Position numbers and translations under genes: made by a program. Below are positions 1 through 7,136 of a DNA stretch of 8,849 nt, in pieces (the stretch's first letter is position 1; each line of letters starts with the position of its first letter). The notes under the pieces are model-generated. The model was given only the letters and a program-made list of their open reading frames with translations, did no database searches and had not been told where the DNA came from. This DNA comes from Planctomycetota bacterium (lineage in GTDB: Bacteria; Planctomycetota; Brocadiia; Brocadiales; Bathyanammoxibiaceae), in the NCBI GenBank assembly GCA_030623665.1, contig JAUXLO010000068.1, positions 1-8,849 on the forward strand, read 5' to 3'.

Positions 1-1
1 A

Positions 2-889
2 AAGAGGTCTTTTAGCCTTACCCACAGGAAAGGTACTCTGCGGCTTGGAGAGAATACCTGCGTAATGGGGATTCTTAATGTGACGCCCGATTCCTTTAGT
101 GATGGCGGCCGTTATTTTGAGTCGAAGAGGGCCCTGGACCATGCATTTCGGATGATAGAAGAGGGGGCGGGGATAATAGACGTAGGCGGTGTGTCAACCA
201 GGCCAGGCTCTCAGGCAGTTTCACAGGAAGAAGAACTTAGGCGGATAATTCCTGTGATAAAGGGGCTTTCTGGCCGCACTAAAGTGCCCATCTCGGTCGA
301 CACCTATCATGCCAGGGTTGCGGAGAAGGCACTTGAGGCAGGCGCACAGATTGTAAATGATATAAGCGGCCTTGGTGATAAAGATATGGCAAGGGTGCTG
401 GCCTCTTTCGGTGCACCGGTCATCATAATGCATTTGAAGGGCAAACCTCATCGTATGCCCAAGAATCCCAGGTACAAAGACCTGCTTGCAGAAATTACCC
501 TGTTTTTGAGGAAGAAGGCCGGTGAGGCCGTCAGTGCCGGTGTTAACGAATCAAGCATAATAATAGACCCCGGCATAGGTTTTGGGAAGAGTTCCAGGCA
601 GTCGCTGGAGGTGCTGCACCGCTTGGGTGAACTGAGGTCTCTTGGCCTGCCCATTATGGTGGGCACTTCACACAAGAGTTTTATCAAACATATCCTGGGA
701 TCATTAGATGGGAATAAATTATTGGACGCTGATAGTGTACTATACGGGACGCTTGCCACCATTGCGCTGGCCGTCGAAAGGGGTGCCAAGATTGTAAGGG
801 TGCATGACGTACGTGAAGCAGTACACGTAGCCGCAGTTTACGATGCCGTTGCTAGAGGTAAGAAATGGAAAGGTTCTTTGAAGACGTAG
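2..889 (+). CDS. folP: Dihydropteroate synthase, 5' end outside window
   Basis: Joins p-aminobenzoate to 6-hydroxymethyl-dihydropterin diphosphate to form dihydropteroate, a cytoplasmic step of folate synthesis. The first ATG in frame is at 65, but the frame is open back to the left edge with no ATG, GTG or TTG. The upstream residues (LRLGENTCV) match the usual family lead-in before MGILNVTPDSFSDGG, so the true start lies outside the window. Counting from the Met at 65, family motifs are STRPGS (44-49), SVDT (77-80), NDISG (98-102), MHLKG (122-126), DPGIGFGKS (168-176) and RVHDV (245-249). The pterin/phosphate loop reads TSHKSFI (201-207) where the family usually has SRKS; the lysine is kept but the arginine is histidine. 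The last 25 bases overlap cdaA. Identity is certain; the start is not visible. Confidence 0.96.
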   Translation, partial: KRSFSLTHRKGTLRLGENTCVMGILNVTPDSFSDGGRYFESKRALDHAFRMIEEGAGIIDVGGVSTRPGSQAVSQEEELRRIIPVIKGLSGRTKVPISVDTYHARVAEKALEAGAQIVNDISGLGDKDMARVLASFGAPVIIMHLKGKPHRMPKNPRYKDLLAEITLFLRKKAGEAVSAGVNESSIIIDPGIGFGKSSRQSLEVLHRLGELRSLGLPIMVGTSHKSFIKHILGSLDGNKLLDADSVLYGTLATIALAVERGAKIVRVHDVREAVHVAAVYDAVARGKKWKGSLKT

Positions 890-1689
890 ATTTTCTCGTG
901 GTCTTTAAGGCGGTAGCAGAAATATTCATCATATTCTTGATGTTGTATTTCGTGCTCCGCTTTATGCAGGGTACCCGTGGGGTTGGAGTCATGAGGGGCC
1001 TTGTGTTTGTGTTGGTCATCGCGACGGTAATGCTGCTCTTTATTGTACGTTCGCTCCAGCTCTATACGGTGGATTGGCTCCTTACAGAATTCTTGCCCAT
1101 GATTACAATCCCATTCATCATCCTCTTTCAACCCGAGCTGCGCCGTGCACTGGTCAGACTTGGAGAGAACCCATTCCTGGGGCTTTTCTTTAAGGGTGAG
1201 GCCCCAATGCTGGATGAGGTGGTCGAGGCCGCCTCTGTCCTGTCGAGGAACAGGCTGGGCGGTATCATTGCCATTGAAAGAAAGGTGGGACTCGACCACT
1301 TCGTGGAGGCGGGGACACGTGTCGACGCAAACATCTCCAGTGACCTTATAAACACCATATTCTGGCCCGGTTCGCCCCTGCATGATGGGGCAGTCATAAT
1401 TCAAGAACAAAGGATAGTGGCAGCAGGGTGCCTGTTGCCGCTTAGCGACAGCCCCACCGTGGATAAGACCCTTGGTACGCGCCATAGGGCCGGCATGGGC
1501 CTTACTGAGGAAACAGACGCTATTTCTATCATCGTATCGGAGGAGACCGGCGTTATTTCCCTGGCCGTAAAGGGACAGATTACCAGTGGGCTTGATGAAA
1601 AGGGTCTGAGAAAAACGCTGGGGCAATTGCTTAAAGGCGATAATGCAAACTCGGGAGGTGACAGGCTTGCTGAAAGAAGCACTGTCTAG
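865..1689 (+). CDS. cdaA: Membrane-bound diadenylate cyclase (CdaA/DacA type)
   Basis: Condenses two ATP into the second messenger c-di-AMP. The 274-aa length is normal for CdaA. Three hydrophobic segments lie at about residues 10-33, 42-61 and 74-88, followed by a cytoplasmic DisA_N domain. The two catalytic signatures are present: HDGA at 173-176 and GTRHRAG at 204-210 (many family members have RHRAA), followed by VSEETG at 224-229. The start at 865 has AGAGGT (854-859) five bases upstream and lies inside the end of folP, which suggests translational coupling. The next gene encodes a YbbR/CdaR protein, the usual partner and regulator of this cyclase. The phosphoglucosamine mutase gene glmM, often the third member of the cluster, is absent from the visible block. 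Confidence 0.95.
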   Translation: MERFFEDVDFLVVFKAVAEIFIIFLMLYFVLRFMQGTRGVGVMRGLVFVLVIATVMLLFIVRSLQLYTVDWLLTEFLPMITIPFIILFQPELRRALVRLGENPFLGLFFKGEAPMLDEVVEAASVLSRNRLGGIIAIERKVGLDHFVEAGTRVDANISSDLINTIFWPGSPLHDGAVIIQEQRIVAAGCLLPLSDSPTVDKTLGTRHRAGMGLTEETDAISIIVSEETGVISLAVKGQITSGLDEKGLRKTLGQLLKGDNANSGGDRLAERSTV

Positions 1690-2659
1690 TAATCTTGGTG
1701 CAAAACTTATGGCCCTTGTGATGGCTGTGGCCCTCTGGCTGTTTGCCACCGGGAAGTATACGGGTGAACTAAGCTGCGCAGTGCCCCTGGAGGTCTCTTT
1801 TCCACAAGGGTATACGTTGCTTAATCAGTCTGCAACCGCTGTTAATATAAGGCTTAAGGGACCGAAGAGCAGTATTGACTACGTATCCGACCTGGTGGGA
1901 GAGAGAAAGATAATCGCCAGATGCGGGGTGGATGTCGAGGGCAGGGAATCTGAAGACGTTATTGAGGGAATAGTGATTCTTGACAAGGGGAGTTTTAATC
2001 TGCCCTCTGAGGTTAAGTTGGATATGGTAAGACCTAAGAGGGTAAAACTTACGCTGGTGAGGCGAGAGACGAAGACATTGGCGGTAGAGCTTCAAAAACG
2101 CGGAGAACCAACACCGGGCTACGTAGTTACCGGGGAATTTTTCTTCCCGTTTGAACTACAGGTAACAGGCCCGGCCAACGTCCTCAAAGACGCCACGGTA
2201 ATAAGGACACTTCCTATTGATATATCTAATATAACCCCCGAACAGAACCGCACCTTTCCATGGCAGGTGCCACTGGAACAGAGGGTCGTGATTAATAGGG
2301 ATGACAAGGCTGTAACGGCCCCTGTAGAGTGTGAAGGAGTGGTTAATGTGTGGTTTGACATTGTAGAGGAATTGGTGAGTAAGAACTTTGAAAAGGTAGA
2401 GATAAAACTTCTTGAGCCGCCCGGCTTTCCGTATAGGGTGGAACTGGAACAAAAGTTTATCGACCTCAAGGTAAAGGGCCCCAAATCAGTATTAGATAAA
2501 TTACTCTCACCAGAGATATATATAGACGTGAGTGACCTCAAACCCCCGGGACCATACAAACAGCCTGTCATTTGTAAGTTACCCCCGATGGTAGAGTTGG
2601 ACGGGGAGCTGCCGGAGATGCACCTGGACATTACGGCGGAGGAAGTCGCAAAGAAATGA
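1643..2659 (+). CDS. cdaR: YbbR-domain protein, probable CdaA regulator
   Basis: Membrane-anchored extracytoplasmic protein; in Firmicutes its homologue binds CdaA and modulates c-di-AMP synthesis. One transmembrane segment (about residues 20-37) is followed by three related YbbR-type modules. Each carries the same turn motif: LKGPKSSID (71-79), VTGPANVL (164-171) and VKGPKSVLD (267-275). The latter two are followed by a similar strand ending in DIS or DVS. I keep the ATG at 1643, which has AAAGG five bases upstream. However, an in-frame TTG at 1667 has the far better GGGAGG (1653-1658) and would give a typical family N-terminus (M-LKEAL...), so the first eight residues may not be translated. 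The gene overlaps cdaA by 47 bp and pdxJ by 4 bp. Confidence 0.9.
   Translation: MQTREVTGLLKEALSSNLGAKLMALVMAVALWLFATGKYTGELSCAVPLEVSFPQGYTLLNQSATAVNIRLKGPKSSIDYVSDLVGERKIIARCGVDVEGRESEDVIEGIVILDKGSFNLPSEVKLDMVRPKRVKLTLVRRETKTLAVELQKRGEPTPGYVVTGEFFFPFELQVTGPANVLKDATVIRTLPIDISNITPEQNRTFPWQVPLEQRVVINRDDKAVTAPVECEGVVNVWFDIVEELVSKNFEKVEIKLLEPPGFPYRVELEQKFIDLKVKGPKSVLDKLLSPEIYIDVSDLKPPGPYKQPVICKLPPMVELDGELPEMHLDITAEEVAKK
1653..1658 (+). promoter_or_regulatory. Strong Shine-Dalgarno suggesting a TTG start for cdaR
   Basis: GGGAGG lies inside the 3' end of cdaA and eight bases before the in-frame TTG at 1667. It sits downstream of the ATG at 1643, so it can serve only the TTG. It is the strongest ribosome binding site near this gene. 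Confidence 0.5.
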
Positions 2660-3399
2660 CCAAATTGGGGGTGAATGTAGACCATGTTGCCACACTTCGG
2701 CAGGCAAGAAGGACCTATGAACCGGACCCTGTAACGGCGGCCTCCCTGGCAGACCTGGGAGGGGCCGATATCATTACCATACACCTTAGGGAAGACCGCA
2801 GGCACATACAAGATAGGGACTTAAGGCTGATGAAACAGGTGGTATTCTCAAAGTTAAATCTTGAAATGTCCGTGGCCCGTGAGATAGTGGAATTAGCCCT
2901 GGCCGAGCGGCCGGAGCAGGTTACCTTCGTGCCGGAAAGGAGGCAGGAGGTTACCACCGAGGGCGGCCTCGACGTGGTCTCCCAAAGAAAGGTCCTTGCG
3001 CCCCTGGTCAAGAGGTTCAGGGAACAGGGTATAGCGGTGAGTCTCTTTATTGACCCTGAAACGCAACAGATACAGGCGGCCAGGGAGGTAGGGACAGAAT
3101 TTGTAGAGCTCCACACCGGTGCCTACGCCAATGCAGGTACAGAGGCCCAACGGCAGGACATGCTGGAGAAACTTTGCCAGGGCGCTAAGTTCTCCAGAGA
3201 ATTGGGGCTGAGAGTAAACGCAGGTCATGGCCTTACATATAAAAACGTTGGACCTATCGTGGAGGAAATAAATGCGGAAGAACTGCACATAGGCCACAGC
3301 ATCATCTCAAGGGCCGTATTTGTGGGTATTAAGAAGGCGGTTGAAGAGATGAAGGGGCTTATTTATAAACATAGTGTACTGGCAAGGGCCGGCAGCTAG
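2656..3399 (+). CDS. pdxJ: Pyridoxine 5'-phosphate synthase
   Basis: Condenses 1-deoxy-D-xylulose 5-phosphate with 3-amino-2-oxopropyl phosphate to give pyridoxine 5'-phosphate in the DXP-dependent vitamin B6 pathway. The 247-aa protein is a normal length and is colinear with the family: [15 protein letters not shown] (4-18), [14 protein letters not shown] (42-55), LNLEMS (67-72), [16 protein letters not shown] (89-104), ELHTGAYA (151-158), VNAGHGLTY (187-195) and [12 protein letters not shown] (211-222). His43, Glu70 and His191 fall at the positions expected for the active-site acid/base residues. The start codon overlaps the cdaR stop as ATGA, and GGAGG (2638-2642) lies 13 bases upstream, so coupled translation is likely. 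acpS, often next to pdxJ, is not here. Confidence 0.97.
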   Translation: MTKLGVNVDHVATLRQARRTYEPDPVTAASLADLGGADIITIHLREDRRHIQDRDLRLMKQVVFSKLNLEMSVAREIVELALAERPEQVTFVPERRQEVTTEGGLDVVSQRKVLAPLVKRFREQGIAVSLFIDPETQQIQAAREVGTEFVELHTGAYANAGTEAQRQDMLEKLCQGAKFSRELGLRVNAGHGLTYKNVGPIVEEINAEELHIGHSIISRAVFVGIKKAVEEMKGLIYKHSVLARAGS

Positions 3400-3414
3400 C
3401 CAGGGCCCTTTGCC
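3381..3414 (+). other. Stem-loop across the pdxJ stop codon
   Basis: GGCAAGGGCC (3381-3390) pairs with GGCCCTTTGCC (3404-3414) with one bulged T; the loop contains the pdxJ stop codon. No T-run follows, so it is not a standard intrinsic terminator. It could stabilise the 3' end of the upstream message or be fortuitous. Confidence 0.4.
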
Positions 3415-3463
3415 GGAACCGGGCAGGATGCTAAAAATATTCAGGGCTTTTGGGAGAATAGTG

Positions 3464-3538
3464 ATGTTCAGTCCAGGTAGGGCACGGCTACGCCGTGCCG
3501 GTATGACGCTCACGGCGTCAAAACTGGGAGAATATTAA
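3464..3538 (+). CDS. Possible 24-codon upstream ORF coupled to dapA
   Basis: It starts at the duplicated ATG with GGGAG (3452-3456) seven bases upstream, reads through both hairpins and ends at TAA (3536-3538). The last base of the stop is the A of the dapA ATG (TAATG). The arrangement would allow translational coupling. The peptide (arginine-rich, MFSPGRARLRRAG...) resembles nothing I know and derives from the repeat, so it may be an accident of the duplication. The first two residues echo DapA (MFT). Confidence 0.3.
   Translation: MFSPGRARLRRAGMTLTASKLGEY
3477..3499 (+). repeat. REP-like palindrome with GTAG head
   Basis: GTAG (3477-3480) directly abuts a perfect 8-bp stem, GGCACGGC (3481-3488) and GCCGTGCC (3492-3499), with loop TAC. 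A GTAG tetranucleotide 5' of a hairpin is the hallmark of REP elements recognised by RAYT (Y1-type) transposases. Related GTAG-headed hairpins occur at 6699-6750, 8127-8152 and 8164-8182. Confidence 0.55.
3504..3520. repeat. Second small hairpin beside the REP-like element
   Basis: TGACGC (3504-3509) and GCGTCA (3515-3520) form a perfect 6-bp stem with a 5-base loop, four bases after the first palindrome. It has no GTAG head on either side. It may be the second arm of the same mobile repeat. It lies six bases upstream of the dapA ribosome binding site, so folding could influence dapA translation. Confidence 0.4.
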
Positions 3539-4410
3539 TGTTTACTGGCTCGATAGTAGCACTCGTTACGCCTTTTAAAGACGGTGAAGTCGACCTTAAG
3601 AAGCTGGGGGAACTGATAGAATTTCACGTGCGCGAAGGCACGAACGCCATCTCCCCCTGCGGCACGACAGGAGAATCTCCCACCCTCTCACACGAGGAGC
3701 ATGAAAAGATAATCTCTGAAGTGGTCCAAAGGGTTCAGGGCCGCATACCCGTAATAGCCGGCACAGGTTCCAACAATACCCGGGAGGCATTGAGGCTGAC
3801 CAAGTATGCACACAAAGAGGGTGCATCCGGTGCGCTTGTTATCACGCCGTATTATAATAAACCCACGCAAGAGGGGCTTTACAGGCATTTTAAGCTCCTG
3901 GCAGAGGAGGCGGATATACCCATAGTTCTCTATAACGTGCCATCCAGGACCGGCATATCTATCTCCCCCGAGACCGTTGCCAGACTTGCCGAGCTCAAGA
4001 ATATTGTTGCAATAAAAGAGGCCAGCGGCAGTCTTGACCAGGTTACTGCGATCCTGGGGCTATGCGACATAACCGTACTCTCCGGGGAAGATTCCTTAAT
4101 CCTTCCCATCCTTTCAGTAGGCGGGAAGGGTGTGGTGTCTGTGGTAGCCAACATCGTCCCCAGGGAAACGAGTGCAATGATAAGCAGTTTCCTTAAGGGA
4201 GAGCTGGAGACAGAAGCGGCCAAAAAGGCCCACCACAGGCTCTACCCGCTGACAAAGGCCATGTTCATAGAGACCAACCCCATCCCCGTAAAGACGGCCA
4301 TGCGGATATTGGGCTGGCTTAACGGGGAGATGAGACTGCCCCTCTGCGAGATGACCGAGGCCCATGAGCGGCAGTTGACCAAGGCGCTCAACGACTATGG
4401 TCTCCTTTAG
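3538..4410 (+). CDS. dapA: 4-Hydroxy-tetrahydrodipicolinate synthase
   Basis: Condenses pyruvate with aspartate semialdehyde, the first committed step to diaminopimelate and lysine. The protein is 290 aa, a (beta/alpha)8 barrel of standard length. Visible signatures are CGTTGESPTL (41-50), AGTGSNN (74-80), VITPYYNKP (101-109), LYNVPSRTG (131-139) and AIKEASG (158-164). The Schiff-base lysine is Lys160, and Thr43/Thr44, Tyr132 and Arg137 match the active-site residues (E. coli Thr44/Thr45, Tyr133, Arg138, Lys161). The start at 3538 has GGGAG (3526-3530) seven bases upstream. It follows pdxJ after a 138-bp gap with hairpins and a duplicated start region, so expression may be partly uncoupled from the upstream operon. 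Confidence 0.97.
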   Translation: MFTGSIVALVTPFKDGEVDLKKLGELIEFHVREGTNAISPCGTTGESPTLSHEEHEKIISEVVQRVQGRIPVIAGTGSNNTREALRLTKYAHKEGASGALVITPYYNKPTQEGLYRHFKLLAEEADIPIVLYNVPSRTGISISPETVARLAELKNIVAIKEASGSLDQVTAILGLCDITVLSGEDSLILPILSVGGKGVVSVVANIVPRETSAMISSFLKGELETEAAKKAHHRLYPLTKAMFIETNPIPVKTAMRILGWLNGEMRLPLCEMTEAHERQLTKALNDYGLL

Positions 4411-4446
4411 ATATTAGAGGTAAGGCACATATTATAGATATACACG

Positions 4447-5010
4447 ATGGACCGTGAGAAAATAATAAAGGCCATGCGCCTCTTCTTGGAAGGCATCGAT
4501 GAGGACCCGCAGCGTCCCGGTCTGCTGGACACCCCGAAGAGGGTGGCAGACATGTGTGAGGAGATATTTGGCGGCCTGGGAATGGACCCGGGCAAGGAGA
4601 TAAAGGTCTTACAGGCCACGGGCCACGATGAGGTTGTGCTCCTGAAAGACCTGCCTTTCTATTCTGTTTGTGAGCATCATGTCCTGCCGTTCATGGGCGT
4701 GGCCCATGTGGCTTATATCCCCCAGGCAGGCCGTATCACGGGGATAAGCAAACTTGCCCGTGTAGTAGAACTCCATGCCAAGAGATTACAGGTCCAGGAA
4801 CGGCTCACGACCGATATCGCTGACAGTATTATGAACACATTGCGGCCCAAAGGGGTACTGGTGGTTATTCAGGCTGAACACCTGTGTATGACCATGCGCG
4901 GGGTGAAGAAACCCGGTTCAAAGGTCCAGACCTCCGTTGTCAGGGGCATCTTCAGAGAGAATCCCGCCACCAGGGCCGAGGCCATGTCCCTTATCCAGGC
5001 CGTTAGATAA
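4447..5010 (+). CDS. folE: GTP cyclohydrolase I
   Basis: Converts GTP to 7,8-dihydroneopterin triphosphate, the entry step of pterin and folate synthesis, so it supplies the pathway that folP at the window start completes. The 187-aa length is typical of the type IA enzyme. The zinc ligands are Cys75 and His78 in SVCEHH (73-78), and Cys147 in EHLCMTMRG (144-152). His77 and the HVLPFMG segment (78-84) form the active site, and the C-terminal [11 protein letters not shown] is characteristic. ATG 4447 is the only usable start because an in-frame TAG lies at 4435. It has no good Shine-Dalgarno: AGAGGTAAGG (4416-4425) is 21 bases away, so initiation may be weak. dapA ends 36 bp upstream. Confidence 0.97.
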   Translation: MDREKIIKAMRLFLEGIDEDPQRPGLLDTPKRVADMCEEIFGGLGMDPGKEIKVLQATGHDEVVLLKDLPFYSVCEHHVLPFMGVAHVAYIPQAGRITGISKLARVVELHAKRLQVQERLTTDIADSIMNTLRPKGVLVVIQAEHLCMTMRGVKKPGSKVQTSVVRGIFRENPATRAEAMSLIQAVR

Positions 5011-5065
5011 TATTCGGGGTGCACGAAAACCTTTGTTCATGAAGTATAAATAGGGGGAAGTACCA

Positions 5066-6661
5066 ATGAGTAAAAAGACCGTGTTATGTCTCTGCCTGTT
5101 GGCGTTCCTGTCGCTTGGACAGGTATCCTGGGCGGAAGAAGGACAAGAGGATGAGTTTCCACCAGAATTAAGTACCGTGGAGGTATTTGATGCAAGTATT
5201 GGTTTCTTAGACCTCTCTTTGACGGACTGTATTGCCGTTGCCCTTAAGAACAATCTGGACGTAGAGATTGCCAGGCTGGACCCGCTTATCGGGGATAAAG
5301 ACATATCCGTGGAAAAGGCGGCCTTTGACCCGGTCCTTGAGGCAACAGGCGGAATCGCAAAGACGGAGGTCCCTATCAACTCAGCCTTCGTTACGGGTAA
5401 AGCGCCGGGCAATCTAAGGCAGGACGTCAGGGACCTTGATACCACAGTCAGCATGCTGACCCCCATAGGGATGACTGTGAGTATGCAATATACTTTCGAA
5501 AGGAGGTTCCGAAGCACCCGCAGTGGTGTATTCTTTAACCCGGCCGTCGACACCTTCATTGAGGCGAAGCTCACACAGCCCCTTCTTAAGAAGTTTGGCA
5601 TCTTCTATACCAGAAGTAAGATTTATATAGCCCGGAACGACAAGAAAAAATCCCTCTACGCCTTTAAAAGGACCGCTATTCAGGTAACGAACGAGGTCCA
5701 GAAGGCGTACTGGGGACTAGTGAAGGCCATCGAAGACCTGAAGGTAGCGCACAAGTCACTGCAGAGGGCACAGGAATTTATGAGGAGCAACAAGCTCCAG
5801 GTGCAGGCTGGAATCCTGGCGCCTATAGACCTTGCGGTAGACGAAGAGGAGGTCGCTTTAAGGGAGGAAGATATAATCATCGCCGAGGACGCGGTGAGGG
5901 ACAAAGAAGACCAACTGAAGCTCCTTTTGAATTTCTTTGGGCCGGATACTGCCCCGTGGCTTGCTGATATTACGATTGTCCCCGGAGACAGGCCCGTCTT
6001 TGAGGTGCAGGACCTGGACCTGGACAATTCTATGAAAGTGGCCCTTGGAAACAGGCCTGAGATATTTGAGAAGAAGCTTGAGCTGGATAACGCCGGAATA
6101 GAGACAAGGAGAAAGAAAAACGAGCTTCTTCCCCAGCTGGATCTGGAGGGTGGTTTCAACTACAGCGGCCTGAGTAACCACTTGTACACCGCCAATGATT
6201 CTCTTTTCTCGGAAGAATTTCAGGGGGAGTATGCGAAACTTACCTTTGAGGTGCCCATAGGCCTGAGGAAGGAACGCGCCGAGTATTCAAAGGCAAAGTA
6301 TGAGAGGAGAAAGGCCCAGCTCGAACTCAGCAAGCAGGAGCAGGACATAGTCGCCGAGGTGAGAGAGGCGGTGAGGCAGGTACGTACAGAAGGGGAACTT
6401 GTAAGGAGTACAAAGAAGACCCTGAAGGCTGCCCAGGACAGGCTGGATGCGGAGGAAAAAAAGTACTACGTGGGGAGGACCACCAACCTTGAGGTATTCA
6501 GGGCTCAGGAGAGCCTGGCAATACAAGAAGCAAGGAGAAACAAGGCTATAACGGACTATCACATAGCGCAGGGAGGGCTGGAGGCCGTTAAAGGGACCAT
6601 CCTTGAGCGGTTCAACGTTGTGCTGGAGGGGCAGGTACTGAGGAATGAGCTCATCTATTAA
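5066..6661 (+). CDS. TolC-family outer membrane channel protein
   Basis: Predicted outer-membrane/periplasmic duct protein of type I secretion or multidrug efflux. Residues 1-23 form a Sec signal peptide (KK, hydrophobic core, cleavage probably after SWA) with no lipobox, so it is not lipidated like many OprM relatives. Two OEP repeats can be traced at about 47-290 and 315-515. Each begins with LD or LS followed by a VAL-NN or VAL-NR helix and contains long charged coiled-coil helices (about 205-290 and 400-505), plus strand regions such as AKLTQPLL (167-174) and AKLTFEVPIGL (390-400). Length is 531 aa and the C-terminal residue is Tyr. The start has GGGGGAAG five bases upstream. No membrane-fusion or inner-membrane pump gene is adjacent, so its substrate cannot be inferred. 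Confidence 0.88.
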   Translation: MSKKTVLCLCLLAFLSLGQVSWAEEGQEDEFPPELSTVEVFDASIGFLDLSLTDCIAVALKNNLDVEIARLDPLIGDKDISVEKAAFDPVLEATGGIAKTEVPINSAFVTGKAPGNLRQDVRDLDTTVSMLTPIGMTVSMQYTFERRFRSTRSGVFFNPAVDTFIEAKLTQPLLKKFGIFYTRSKIYIARNDKKKSLYAFKRTAIQVTNEVQKAYWGLVKAIEDLKVAHKSLQRAQEFMRSNKLQVQAGILAPIDLAVDEEEVALREEDIIIAEDAVRDKEDQLKLLLNFFGPDTAPWLADITIVPGDRPVFEVQDLDLDNSMKVALGNRPEIFEKKLELDNAGIETRRKKNELLPQLDLEGGFNYSGLSNHLYTANDSLFSEEFQGEYAKLTFEVPIGLRKERAEYSKAKYERRKAQLELSKQEQDIVAEVREAVRQVRTEGELVRSTKKTLKAAQDRLDAEEKKYYVGRTTNLEVFRAQESLAIQEARRNKAITDYHIAQGGLEAVKGTILERFNVVLEGQVLRNELIY

Positions 6662-6696
6662 TTCTCCGACCGGCAGCGCAATACTGCAATACCCAC

Positions 6697-6752
6697 TTGT
6701 AGCTGCCCCATTTATGGGGCCCTTACAAGCTCGATAAATCGAGCAGCTACAA
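6697..6752. repeat. Two-armed REP-like element (BIME-like pair)
   Basis: Two GTAG-headed hairpins face each other. On the + strand GTAG (6699-6702) is followed by CT and a GCCCC/GGGGC stem (6705-6709, 6716-6720). On the - strand GTAG (complement of 6747-6750) is followed by CT and a GCTCGA/TCGAGC stem (6729-6734, 6739-6744) with loop TAAA. The shared heads form an outer 9-bp stem (6697-6705 with 6744-6752), so the whole can fold as a three-way junction. It lies 35 bp after the tolC-like stop, a typical REP position, and could slow transcription there. Confidence 0.65.
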
Positions 6753-6813
6753 ACTGCGGGGACGGTGCGCCGGGTCATCGCTGCATAAACCTGTACGTGT
6801 TGGGGGGAGGGCC

Positions 6814-6903
6814 ATGACAAGGAAGATGAAGATACTTATTCCTGTAATCGTAATCGTCCTTTTGGGTGTCCTGGCTGTTAACATCTATTTCAGTGTTTTG
6901 TAG
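6814..6903 (+). CDS. Small single-span membrane peptide, array member A (29 aa)
   Basis: This 29-codon gene encodes a short basic N-terminus (MTRKMK) followed by a continuous hydrophobic helix (about residues 7-28) with LIPVIVIVLLGV and a late Asn (LAVNIYF). GGGGGGAGG (6802-6810) lies close upstream. The plan (T-x-R, hydrophobic span with Pro and Gly, then V-N) matches the three peptides downstream, and the sequence after its stop shares a short block (GCCGCAAC, 6942-6949) with the leader that follows member C. After the TAG the frame stays open for 19 hydrophilic codons to a TAA at 6961. Topology is probably N-in with one span. I do not recognise the family; function is unknown. Confidence 0.55.
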   Translation: MTRKMKILIPVIVIVLLGVLAVNIYFSVL

Positions 6904-6971
6904 AAAGAAGAGGAACAGTGGAGGGTCGTGCCAGAAAAACCGGCCGCAACGCAGGAGAGATAAAAAAAACG

Positions 6972-7001
6972 TTGCCAGGGAAGGGGTTCAGGAGCTATAA
7001 T
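6972..7001 (+). promoter_or_regulatory. Sigma-70-type promoter before array member B
   Basis: TTGCCA (6972-6977) and a perfect TATAAT (6996-7001) are separated by 18 bp, with eight consecutive A residues (6962-6969) just upstream as a possible UP element. The predicted transcription start is near 7008, about 40 nt before the GTG at 7049. Transcripts from here would run through members B, C and D. Confidence 0.55.
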
Positions 7002-7037
7002 TTTTAAAGAAACAAGTTTTTCATTTCTACTCCTGAA
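6987..7037. promoter_or_regulatory. Inverted repeat bracketing the -10 region, possible operator
   Basis: TTCAGGAG (6987-6994) and CTCCTGAA (7030-7037) are perfect 8-bp inverted arms separated by 35 AT-rich bases. The left arm lies in the promoter spacer, upstream of the predicted transcription start, so both arms would not be in the same RNA. A DNA-binding dimer site is more natural than an RNA hairpin. The right arm lies just before the GAGGG ribosome binding site of member B. Confidence 0.35.
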
Positions 7038-7048
7038 AGAGGGCCTGT

Positions 7049-7136
7049 GTGACCAGTAGGCTTAAGGCCATGAGCATTGCCATGATTGTACTGGGAGTAC
7101 GGCTATAGGGTTAACGTGATCGTATTTGCGTTATAG
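7049..7136 (+). pseudogene. Frameshifted copy B of the small membrane peptide
   Basis: From GTG 7049, with AGAGGG five bases upstream, the frame reads VTSRLKAMSIAMIVLGV and then hits TAG at 7106. The homologous C-terminal half (VNVIVFAL and TAG at 7134) is in the next frame. Compared with member C, two single-base gaps occur at about 7100 and 7110, leaving a net frame change. If joined, the peptide would match members C and D across the whole span, including the late Asn. It is therefore most simply a decayed copy of the same gene. A translated 12- to 19-residue product or a frameshifted product cannot be excluded. Confidence 0.6.

Larger units (their letters stand above)
3451..3544 (+). repeat. 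Near-duplicate of the dapA translation start, two copies 74 bp apart
   Basis: The 20 bases at 3451-3470 match the 20 bases at 3525-3544 at 17 positions. Both contain TGGGAGAATA, an ATG (3464 and 3538) and TT. The second copy is the real dapA ribosome binding site and start. The first is a decoy start, and the hairpin elements at 3477-3520 lie between the two. The layout suggests a local duplication associated with insertion of the hairpin element. Confidence 0.55.

Noticed and set aside
838..1749. 303-codon antisense frame opposite cdaA and the start of cdaR
   Set aside because: Both sense genes are unmistakable with catalytic motifs intact; the antisense peptide is a shadow with unnatural composition.
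6697..6752. tRNA or tRNA-like gene suggested by a three-way fold
   Set aside because: Only 56 nt, no anticodon arm or T-loop consensus; the GTAG heads explain it as a REP pair.
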